A DNA stretch of 64,000 nucleotides. Origin: Dipetalonema caudispina. Taxonomy: Eukaryota; Nematoda; Chromadorea; Rhabditida; Onchocercidae. Shown piece after piece: positions 27,156 through 39,600 of this stretch (its first letter is position 1; each line of letters starts with the position of its first letter). The DNA lies in assembly GCA_013365325.1 (NCBI GenBank), contig JABVXV010000122.1:1-64000 (forward strand), written 5' to 3'. The notes below the pieces were generated by a model. It ran no database searches. It was not told the DNA's origin and worked only from the letters and a program-made list of their open reading frames with translations. A program made the translations under genes and the position numbers.

Positions 27156-30100
27156 ATGTATTTCGCTTATTCCATATTTTTACAAATATTAATGTTATCA
27201 TCATGTCATAATAATTCAACAATCAATGATACAAAATATAACAAACCATTGGAACGACATGATGTACCATTAACATATCGTTTACATAGCGATTTGTTGA
27301 AATATTATAAGAAAGGTACACGACCTGTGATACATCCAAACAAAATTATTAATGTTACAATGAGTGTTTTCTTATATCAAATTATTAAATTGGTAAGTTT
27401 TTTCTTTTTTTTTTCTTAAAATTCTTCAAAATTTTTTTTTTTCTATAAAAACAATTCGGTAAAAATAATAAATTTTACAAATTTATTTGTATATTTTTAA
27501 ATTTTATCAGAAAAAAAAAAAAAAAACCATTTTATTTACATAAATCATATATATATAAAAAAGTGAAAAAAAAAAAAAAAAAACATTTAAACTTACAACA
27601 AGTTATAATTTTTCTTTTTTTTTTCACAACTTAATTTCATTTCATTTGATCAAAAATTTTAGCTAATTTTTCTTAAATTCCATTTTTATTTTTTTTTTTT
27701 TAAAAAAAAAAAAATTCTTATTTGTTTACATATCGTTTTCTTTATTTACTTAACAATAATTTTGAACAAATATATATCATTTTTGAAACACTTCAAAATA
27801 ATAATTTCAAGTATGATTGCTATCAACAATTTATGCAAAATGTATAAATTACAACTCTTTTTTTATATCATACAGAAATTTTATAAAATTTGATAATATT
27901 TTTCTTATCAAAAGAAAATACAAAAAAAAAGTTGAGCATTTTTTTTTAGGATGCTGTGAAGAATACTATCAGCTTATCAGGTAGTTTCGAACTGGTACGA
28001 TTTTATCATATTATTGCTTTTTCTTTTTAATACTCCATTAAATAATCTCTTGTCCTTCGATATCGTTTAACCCATTTTCTGATAGTACCATTTGATTGTT
28101 CTATGTATGCCTTCTCCATTAATACATTCCAATTTTTTAATTTGAAAATTCGTTGTGACTATAAGAAAAGAAGAAAATTCTATTTATTTGTTTATGTAAT
28201 ATTAAAATTTATGAATGTTGATTAATTTATATCCTTTTAATTTTTTAATAATTTTCAAATAATTTTAATAATTTGCTAATTTCCATTACGATATTCGTTA
28301 AAATTATTGAAAAAAATTTTTCATTTTTTTATTAACCATCAATTTTTTATCCTGTCGAATTAATTTTTTTTTTTCCAATAATTCAAAAATATAATATTAA
28401 AAGAATTGCACATGATGCTATCAACAACTTATGTATTTTTTGGTGCTAAAGTTTTTTTTTTTTTTTTTTTTTTTTTTACTTAAAATTAATTTGCATTTTT
28501 TTTTTTTTAGTTTTTTTTTTTTATTACTTAAAATAATAAAATTAAAAAAAAAAAACGAAATTTTTCCCACCAAAATATGTTATTTCAATTAAGCATAACT
28601 CAAGCTTTTTTTTTTTTATAATTTAACTATCAGAACGTTAGTTAATTTTTGAAAAACAAAAATTTTTTTTCAATTGTCCTAAAGCTCCCGGGAATATATA
28701 CACATATATAAATAACCGTATGTATATTTAAATAAAATTTCGCTAACATGAAATATGTATTTTTAAAAAATGCATTATGAAAATATGAAAAAAAAAAAAA
28801 AAAACGAATCCTTTTTTTTTTTCGCAAAATAAAAATTTTTTTAAATTAAAACAAAAAAAAAAAAAGAAAATGATTTAAAAATAGGATGAAAAAATTGGTA
28901 CCTTTTTTAAATGATAATGAATAGCTGCTGGAATTGCATGCTTATATTTTAATGTGAGTAAAATTTCACCATTTCGTAACACTCCTTCCTCAATTGTAAT
29001 TATACCTGCGATAATAATAAAATGATAAAAAAAAAAAATGTTAATTTAATTAAACATTATATTTTCAAAAAATGAATGGATAAATGATAAAAATTTGTTC
29101 AAAAAAGTAAATTCCAATTTAAATCATAACCAAACTTAATATAAATTAAGTATTAATACTAGAAATCTTAATATGAAAATAAACAGATATAATGAAAATA
29201 TTATTAATAGATCTAAGTATTAACGAATGCAATCAAAACTTTTATTAACCAATAATAAATTTAATTGAATTTTAATTTAATTTTAATTGAAAAAGTAACA
29301 TTTTAAATGAGATCAAGTTTTATCAATAAAATCTAATCGCCAATTATCATTAAAAATTGTATCTTTTAATTCATACAGCTATAAATGAAATAGTTAAGTT
29401 AAACTATTTTACACTTTATATTGAATATAATAACATAAGGAAAGAATAAAATTCGATTCAAAAATTGTCAATCGTTAAACCATTTCTTTTTTTTTGTTGC
29501 ATTATTCAATTTTAGCTTTTTTCCTTTTTTGCATCAATAGCTTAGATACTTACAAAAAGTTATGAAAATTACAAATATATCGATATATGTTTGAAAATTA
29601 TTTGCAAATTTTTTTTTTTTTTTGCATGTTTAGTTATCAAATTAGAAGTGCAATTTCATTGTATTTTTTTTTTTTTTTTTAGTTAATTAAATTATTCAAA
29701 AATATCTTTGTGAAACTTATATAACTTAAATTTAATATATAAAGAAAGAAATTTTTTTTTTTTTTATTCTTATTTTTAGCTTTCAAACTATTTTGTTATA
29801 TTTCTTGCACAAAATGTAAGTGAAATTCAGTTCTTTTTGATATCCCATGGGATAAAGTTAGTTTTGCATTTTGAAAACTTTGTTTTTGATGGTCCAAAAA
29901 ATCTTTAAGAATTTCAAATATGTTATAGGAAAAAGAGCAGCATAAATTTTCATTGTATAAAATAAAATTCGATCATTCTTGTGAATTACAAATATGATAT
30001 AAGAAAGGGAAAAGCGGAAATTAAAAAATTAATTTTTTCCTTTGAAAATTATTGTCAAAAATAGCAGTACCTGTATTACTGACCATTTCAATAGCAACTT

Positions 30101-33100
30101 GATCATTTCCATTTGATGATTTATTGTATTCCTGGAATCCGGTTAATTCACGAAACGGTTTTCCAGTCATGAAACCAACTTCATTATATTCTGATCCCTC
30201 CTTAGTGTATGCTCGAATGCTAAACAAATTTTTTTTTTTTTTATTGATTAATATATATTAAGAATTTAAATTCAAATATATTTAAAATTGGGTACTGTAA
30301 TGCAAAATTTTCGACTAAAAAATTAGATACTGTAATAAAAGCGGATTGAAAAATGAGGTACTGTAACATGAAAGTTTTAAATTGAATTGAGTTTTTTTTT
30401 TTTTCCTTGACTGAAAAATGTAAATGTATGAATATTTTGATGGAAAACACTGACGAAACATTAACGGGTGGTCGATCGAACATTGGTACATTGGTCAGTG
30501 AAATATCCAAAATCTCCTTGTATGGATGCCCAAATGATACCGGAAATCGATCACCGGCTAATGTTTCCGTTTCCCAACGGCCAATTATCCATGATATTGG
30601 TTCAAGAATAGGTGGTAATGGAATCTTTAATGCTAAAAATGTTCCATAGTTACTGAAATATCAATTTGTGATAAGCATATAGCCTTATTATCGAATTTGT
30701 TATTAAATGTATTATTATATTTGGCAAATACTTTCAAAAAATGATATGGAATTCAAAAGATATATCATTTTGATCAGTCATCAATAATATTTGAATAAAT
30801 TTTTGAAATATTTCTAAAAATAAGTGAAAAAAATATTTTAAATGAAAAGTATCCAAAAATATTTCATAAAATTTTCAGTTATTTTCAATAAATAATTTTC
30901 GAAAATATGATTTATAGGATAAAATTTTACTCTAATTATTAAATTTTTTGCCTTCTAATTTTAATATTGAAAAGTTCAAATTTTAATTTGAATTTAAAAA
31001 TTTTGAAAAGATATCTAATTCAAATTTGTTTATCACTGTTTTAAGGATTAATTTATTGATCATTGTTTGGTAATACTTTTGCTCATATCACAGATATGTA
31101 AATTATTGTTCATGAGAAAATTTTGGAACGAATTAATTTTACAAAAATACATGATAACCACGATATCTAATACTTTAAAACATGTAATTGATTAATGCAT
31201 TTTGATATTTCATTTTTTATATATTAAATTTGTTTTAAACATTTATCAAAAATTAGGTCAAAATGTAATATGCATTAATGAATCATTTAAACCAACGTTT
31301 TTTTTTTCTTATCATTTTCAAAATATTTTCCATCAAATTCCTACTCTTATTTTTTTTTTCAGAAGTTTGAAATTTCTAACACAAATTTGCAAAAACAGAT
31401 TGAGAGTTCTGTATAGCGAAAAATGGCAGTATAGCATCCCAAAAATATAGTTCATAAATTAAATTTATAATTATTATTCAAACAAAAATGAGAGGGCGAG
31501 GAATGAACCTAAAATATTATAACTCATAAATTTGTCTAAACAATATAATTTATTTCAAGTAATAGTAATAATAATTTTTACATTAGTATTTGCAGTATTT
31601 ATTGATAAATAACGATTAAACAATGATTTTGTAGTAATAATTAATGAAGTAAAACATATTCAGACTGAAATTAACCTAAATTATTCTATTGTGAAATAAA
31701 ATATGAATTTACTAAATGATGTCAGAAGATTAATGATAGATGCAAACAATAATCGAATGATAAGAATCGAATGATAAGAATTGTCAAACTTTCTGATCAA
31801 AAACTGATAAATATTGAGATGAGGTTTCGAGCGAATATTATCATTTAAATATGTAATTTATAACATTTTTTCATATTTAGACATATTTCAAATGATAAAT
31901 CTGAAAAAATTTTAATCTTTCATTTTTTTTTTCATTTTTTGAATATTTTTGAATTAGATTATTTCATTTTTTACTGATTCTAAAGAAAAACAAAAACGCA
32001 TTATATGTAATTTTAGATGTAAGATATTATCATATTATCATAGAATTAAATTTAATCAAAGTTGTACCGAATGAAACTAATTAAAATTTAATAAGATAGA
32101 AAATATTTGCTATTTTATAAGTTTTCCTTTTTTTTTTTTTCTTTTAAATTTAAACTAACATCGGCCATTGCTTTGACATATGCCACAACTTTCTGCGCAA
32201 TTATCTTCAAAAAATGGCGAAATTGGCTTAGCCCAATGGCATCGATCTTCTTCTTTCCAACGTTCACATGACTTATAGATATCCTGACAAGGTCCTAAAA
32301 CTTTTAAATTTAATGTTAAACTTTTGTTGAAGAGAAAATTCACTCAGATTTTAATATTTTATTCATTCTCTACGGTTACTTTTAAAATTTTCCCATATAC
32401 TTGTAAGTAATTTTAGCTTATTTCTTCTATGTTGCATTCATTTTCAAAAATTAGCTTATAAATTCATTTGAAATTGAATTGTGAAGTTCTCTTTTTAAAT
32501 TTTAAATATGAACACGTTGGAAAAAATTTAAATTCCACATACTGCGACACATAATACCCATACGACCGGATGGACAGCGACATCGATTACCGGTAAAATG
32601 TCGCATGCATTTTCCTTCCAAACCACAATCATTAGGTATTGATGGATCACAAAAATGTATTACTGCAAATAAAAATTTAAGTAAGAAAAATTACATTTAA
32701 AATTTCAAATCGTTACGAATAATTTTTATTGATTCAAATGACTGTTTCGAAATTGCTTTTTTGAAGATAAAAATTCGATTGAATTTAATCAATTTCGATA
32801 ATTTCTTATAATTTAATCTTCTGATTAAAGGAAATTTTCACACTGTCCAGCATTTCAATCATTTGTTAATTGGAAAATTTATGGATTGTATTGTAGCAAC
32901 AATTAAAACATAAAAAGAACTATCAAAATAAAAAATTGAGCAATTACAGTTTTTTATGAAATGAAAAAATCTCATTAACATGTAAAATATTCATAATTAA
33001 GTTAATTGGAATATTTAAAAGACTAACTGGTAGATAAACTTTTTTTAATTTTAATCGGTTAAATTTTCCGATTAAATTAGGATATTTTGCTTTTTCAACA

Positions 33101-36100
33101 CTAAATTTCATTTCTTCTCACTTCCTTAAAATTTTATTCTATTTATCTGTTATTTAATTATTCTTTAATTGTCCATCATCTTCTTCCTATTTTCCATCTT
33201 TCATTTATTGCTTTATCAAATTTAAATTTACAATTCATCAACATTTAATTGAAATTTATAGTCTTTTATTTCGTTACAGTCGTAGGAATAAAAGTTTATT
33301 GTTTTAACTTATTTTATTTAACTTCTTTTGCAATGGAAAAGTAGTGACTGGTAGAAAAATATAATAATTAGTAATAATTAAGAGAAGGAGTATTTTTTAA
33401 TAATTGAAAATTCATATCAATCAGTTCATAATTTAATAACTTACCTTCTTGCTTTAGTTGTATTGGTTGTGCTAATATTTGATAGAAATGTTTGATTACA
33501 AATACAATGAGAAATGTTTGATACATTAATTTAATTAAACCTGTAAATTATTTCATTAGTTTTAATCATTAAAACTAAGTCCAATTTAAGTTCAAATTTT
33601 TAGCAATATGTTTTTGATATAAGAAAAAAAAAAAAAAAAAAAAAAGAACCAAAAGGAAATAGTAAAATATCATTTGAAATAATAAAATCGAATAATGCTA
33701 TTTCGTGTCATCGATGATAAATCAAAGATAGAAATTTGCATAATGGAAGGTTTTTTCTTTTTTTTTTTTTTTTTTTTTGAAATATTCATTATTACATATC
33801 TATTACATGTGAATTATTTCTAACATCGTACATAAATTTCATACATTTGCTAAAGGCTTAATTCTTGAGATAAATTTAATCGTTGGAATTTTCAAATCAG
33901 CCATTTTCCTTTTTTTTTTCTTTTTTTTTTCCTGACAATCCAAAGATTTTAATGTGAATTTAATTGAAGTTAGATGACGTAATATCAATAGAAAATGCAT
34001 GTAAATTTGTTGGAAGCTATTAAAGTTAAATGTAATTGTCAAATTTGAATATGAATGTTGAAGAAAAAAAAACATTTTATTTTAGCATTTCTTATAAGAT
34101 TTATGAAATTAATTTTTGCTAAAAAATTTAAAATTTGACAATTTCTCCAATCATTTATGATAAAATTCTGTTTCTAAGTGATATAATATACAAATAAAAA
34201 TGTTAGCAATCATTTTGGAAGCTTTAATTACATTTTAAAAAATTTTGAAATGAGAAGGACATTGTATTTTGTGAGAAGAATGATATATTATATTTTCTTT
34301 TTTTCTTGGCATGCTGTAATTTCGTCCCACCATGGCGACCGTTACATTTGGAAAAGAAAAATTTTAATCAAAATAATAATGAAATAAATTATGTAATGCA
34401 AAAATTTTCAAAAATTTGAAAAATAAAAAACGAAATGAAAATATTAAATTTTCAATGATTCATAGCAAAATTCTTTTTCCATTACAATATTACATTTATA
34501 TTTTCCTAATTGCGTTTTCGAAATAATCAAGCAGTTAAATTTGTTGAAACAAAAAATTATTATTTAGTTGAAATTTAAGCATTAATAAATAATTAATTCA
34601 TTTAGCAATATTTAAAAAATTGGACAAATTCTGGAAACAATCAAAATATGATTAAACAAAAAGAAAACAAAAAAGAATGTATCATTATTTAATTACTATT
34701 ATCAATGATTTAATCATAAGTATCGCAAATTGAAAGTATTAGAATAATCTTTTACGCAAATCAGAATTAATTTAAATAGTTGTTGTTATTGCGATCATTG
34801 AAATGATGATTATTATGAATAGCGAATATTCCTGTACATAATTAATTGAAAATTGTAATGAAGAACTTATTATTCATAATTAATATTTTGGGAATAGAAC
34901 GCAGTAATAATATACAATAAACATTTTACGTTATTAAATACTGATAATACAATACTGATAAATTCATTTGATACCGATAATTGCTTATATTGTGAACAAC
35001 TTCTACTATCATGAAAAGTACACGATATGATAAATTTTATATTATCATAATTATTCTCGTATTGATAAAATTTAAGCTATCACAATTATTTTATGATTAT
35101 TACTTACATTATTGTATCTATTCTAGGATTGATAAAAATTTAAATTATTATATATTCACTATAATGATTATTCGAAAATTGATAAAATTTAAAATTTGCC
35201 ATAATTGTTTTACCATTGATAAGACTAAAATTTTTGTTAAATCGATAAAAATTTAGAGATTATTCATTTGATTATTTGTTGATTTTTATCAAAAATTTGA
35301 TGATTTAAATGATTACGAAAAGAATTGATGAAAATAATCGGCAATGAAATGAAAAAGGCATGTGAAAATTGGATGATAGTTGTTGCTATGTTCGTTTAAA
35401 AGGGTCTAAAAGGGTGGGATGGAAGAAAGAAATTTGAAAAAGGTAAAAGAGATGATGACGAAGGAATGGAATGATTGTTTGTGAAAGTTTGATAATGCTC
35501 ATCATAATGAAAATGATATTTATCAGTGAAAAAAGATGGAAATTATAAAATTTGTAATGAAAAATTTTGCATATCGATTGCTATCCATTATATTGTAATT
35601 ATTTTAATTTAATTTTAATTTGAAATTATTTTATAATAATTGTTTAGTTTTAATTTTTTTTTAAATATGATTCATTCAATGTTCAGAAAATTTTTTTTTT
35701 TTTGCCAATTTGCTTTTCTTTTTTGTTTTTTTTTTTTTTTTTTCTTTCTCTAAAACACTTCAAATTGCAGTGATGTTTGGAAGATATTTGTTAGTTTCAA
35801 TCATGCATGAAATTAAAAAAAAAAAAAAAAAAAAAAATTGTTACAAAACCAGTTAAAATAAGGAAAACTTTTTTTTCTCACTTTAAATCATTAATTTTAA
35901 TAGTATTAAAATGTAAAATTATTGATTTAAATATCATCTAAAAGTTTATTCATTTACTTTCTTCCTGTCTACTAATTAATTCACCATATTTTCTTCAAAA
36001 AAAAAAAAAAAATTAAATAAATAAAATATGAGGTAAATGATTGAATTCCATATAAATTTAGCATAGTTTTTTGATCAAATATTTTGTTTGCTTAATTCTT

Positions 36101-36579
36101 TTTTGATAGTTTAAATCTAAAAATTATTTCACCCAAATTACTTAATTGCTCTTTTTTTTTTCAAAAAAAAAAAAATTTATCACGCAATTTTCATTTGATT
36201 TATTTATTGCTATCAGTAATACGATATTTTGTTGTTTTTTTTTTTTTTTTTTTCAATTTTTAACTTGCAAAATGATTACTTTGCATTTTTCTTCTTTTCT
36301 CTTCACACTCGAAAATTAGGTAAGGTTATAGGAAATGGAAAAAAAAGAAAAAACTTTCATTCTATGCATTCTCAGAGAAACTTCAACATAAAACTGTACA
36401 ATAACTTCTTTTAAATTGATAAATTTCTAAAAAAAAAAAAAAAAAAAATTACAAATTAAGTCTTTTATTTTTCAATTTAATTTCCATATTATTTAATGTT
36501 GATTCTTCCTTATTCAATAAAGCTTATTACATAGTATGATCAAAGCATTTGAATTATTATTTATTTTTTTTTTAGATTT

Positions 36580-36621
<42 letters not shown>

Positions 36622-39600
36622 AACTTTTTTTATCTTACCTTTTATCTATCACTTTCATTTGTTAATTAATAGCAACATAATTATGCATTTTTGCATAAAA
36701 CAAAAAAATGTTAATATATGGCAATGGAAATAGTTGAAAGTTATAATTTAAAGAATTTTTAAAATTAATTTTAGTATTGGAAAGATGATTTCTTGCAATG
36801 GAATCCAAATGATTATGATGGTGCTACCGAAATTTTCCTTTCCTCAAATGATATTTGGATTCCAGAATTTTCCCTTTATTACAGGTAAATGCTGCTGAAA
36901 TATTTTATGCTCAATTCAAACGTCGATTTAAATTACTGTAATTCCATTTTAAGTTCATTAGTTATTTATTAATTAGAAAATTTCCAAATAAATTCACGTT
37001 CATTTTTGTCAAATTTAGAATCATTTCATTAATTAAATATTGATATTAATTAATATAAGGAAGTGCAAACATACAAAGGCGTAGTATAATAATATACCAT
37101 GCAATATTATTTTAATTATTAATTAGTTTAAGGAAATATGACTATTAATACATAAGCATATTGAGGTACGAGTAGAACAATATATGCTTATTCAAGTATA
37201 TATTAGTATAAAATTAGAAATCTATTTGCATATTCAATTAAAAATATTTTGTTGGGAATCAATATTGGCAAAAAAAACAATTTTATTTTGCATTTCTTTT
37301 TTTTTACATTTTTTCAATTTTAAAATTTAGAAAGGAAATGAAAAAAAAAAAAAAAAAAAAAAACTTTGGGAAATGCTAGAAATTCATAAAAACATTTTAT
37401 GAATAATTCAAGAAAAGTGCATATTTAAAAATATATGTAAAACATATAATACACTGAAAAATAAATTCAATGAAAAAAATTTCAAATTAAAATTTTAGTC
37501 ATCATTTTAATCAAGCAGTGAAATTATTGAGCAATAATGATGTTCGTGTAAATTACACCGGAAATGTTCGCTATTATTTGCCTTATTCAACAGAATCATT
37601 GTGCAAATTGGATGTTAAATTCTTTCCATTCGATATGTTTGTTTCATTTAATTATTTCACAAAAAATTTAAATTTAATTAATTTCACTTTTATATTATAT
37701 ATATATATATATAAGGTTTATTTTATTTATTCTAAATATCAATTTAAAATATAAAAAAAAAAAAAAATGATTGTTAGTTGATTTATTTTAGTTGTTTGTT
37801 AAAAAAAAAAATAAAAGAACAAAAAAAAAAAAATTTGACTAAAATTTGCTAGATCTAATTTTACAATTATTAAATTTGTTAGGAAAGAATATGTTAATTT
37901 TTTTTATTAATTATTAATAATGCTCATAAATTTAACAATTTATTTTTAGGAAAAATTAGAAATTTCTTTAAGTTATTAAATTATCTCTTATTTTCTCAAT
38001 TTTAAATTTTCCATTCTTTTTAAACACATTTTCTAAAATTAATTTTTTTTTCTTTTCATCAGTCAACAATGCACGCTATTGTTTGGTTCATGGGCTCATT
38101 CTAATGATTCGATCAAATATGCCTTGTATTCCAATCATCTTAGCTTGATCGATTTCTACGACAATCAAGAATGGCAACTTGATTCGGTTAGTGCTATATT
38201 AATGCAAATTTTAATATATCCTTTATCAATTTCTTTATCAATTATTCTAATAATTAAACAAAAGCAATCGCAAAAATGGCTAATTAATGTGTAATTTCAT
38301 GTAAACAGTTTCATTATAAATAAATATTTTAGTATAGCTATCTTTGAAGTGTATAATTTAGCCCAAAAATATGATTTAAAAAAGAATGAAAAAATCGTTG
38401 AATAATTTTGAATTTATTTTTAACAACATTCTTTTTTTTTTCTTAATTTAATAATTTGTAAATTTATGAATTTTATTATAATCGCTAATAATGCTTTTAC
38501 AATAATCTATTAGAATAAATTATTTACTTGTTGATCTCTTTATCAAATTTATCACTTTTTTATTTGTTATTATTGCTTATTGCATATTTCATTTATCATT
38601 TCCAAATGATAACAATTAAGAAATATGCTTCTTTAACTTCATGTATTCTTAAAATTTCTGTAATTTTATCCTATTTTTGTTTACTATATATCTTAATTTG
38701 CAAAATTTTTGTAGTCTTACCATATTTCTAAAATTTCTCTAATCTTACAATATTCCCAAAATTTTTGTACTTCTTACCATATCTATTAAGATTTACCTCA
38801 ATATATTTTAACATAACAATTCAAGGTTTTCATTGTATAATTTATTCAAATTAAAAAATCCATTCACAATTTTTAAGAGTCATAGCAATATTGTATCCGA
38901 TAGTTTCCTCTATGATTACTTGGATCCACCATTATTCTGGGAAATGATTATTATGGATCTTGTATTAATTCGACAAAGCTTTTACTACGGTATATTTATT
39001 TCATTAACATTAACTTATTTTAATTTGAGAAAAAAAAAAAAAAAAAAGGTTTCCTTACAAAAGAAAAATTTTGCTATCTTTTTTTTTTTCTATTTCAGTT
39101 AATTTATTTCTATTTCAGTTTTCAATTTAGTTATACCAAGCACAATTATCACTTTAGTAGCTGTTATCGGATTTCATACACCAAGCACAAGTGGTAAAAT
39201 GAGGTAATGTATCAATTTGATAAAATACGATTTGCTATTTTGTAAAAGAAATATTGCAAAAAAAAAAAGAAGTGAAAAAAAAATAGGTTAAGAATTAATT
39301 TTAATCAAATTTTCATTAAATTTATTTAAGGGATGCAAAATTTCGACTTGGCATAATGACATTAATGAGTATGAGTGTAATATTACTTGCAATTGTTGAA
39401 GATATGCCAAAATTTAGCATGTCAAGTTCACGGAAAGGACGTGGTTCATTTTCTGGTATTCCATTAATTGGTTAGAATTTTAATTACTTTTATCAAAGAA
39501 AAAAAAAAAAGAAAAAAAAAGGAACGAAAACTTTTTGTTCTGATTATTCTACAAAGTTTATTAAAAAAAAAGAAAAAAAAAAGATGACACTAATTATTTA

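Larger units (their letters stand above)
27995..36774 (+). other. 8.8 kb intron 2 of the channel gene
   Basis: Unusually long intron flanked by GT (27995) and AG (36773-36774). Positions 28027-33526 carry the antisense EGF-ShK-nitrobindin gene. The right third (33527-36774) is A+T-rich with homopolymers and a degenerate repeat near 35 kb, and presumably includes the promoter of the nested gene. Confidence 0.9.

Noticed and set aside
30021..32343. Treating the ShK exon and the nitrobindin exons as two separate genes
   Set aside because: The ShK exon has an in-phase donor just before its stop, and the barrel exon has a strong TTTTTAG acceptor giving exact phase. No start codon or signal peptide precedes the barrel exon. 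A two-gene reading remains possible but is less economical.
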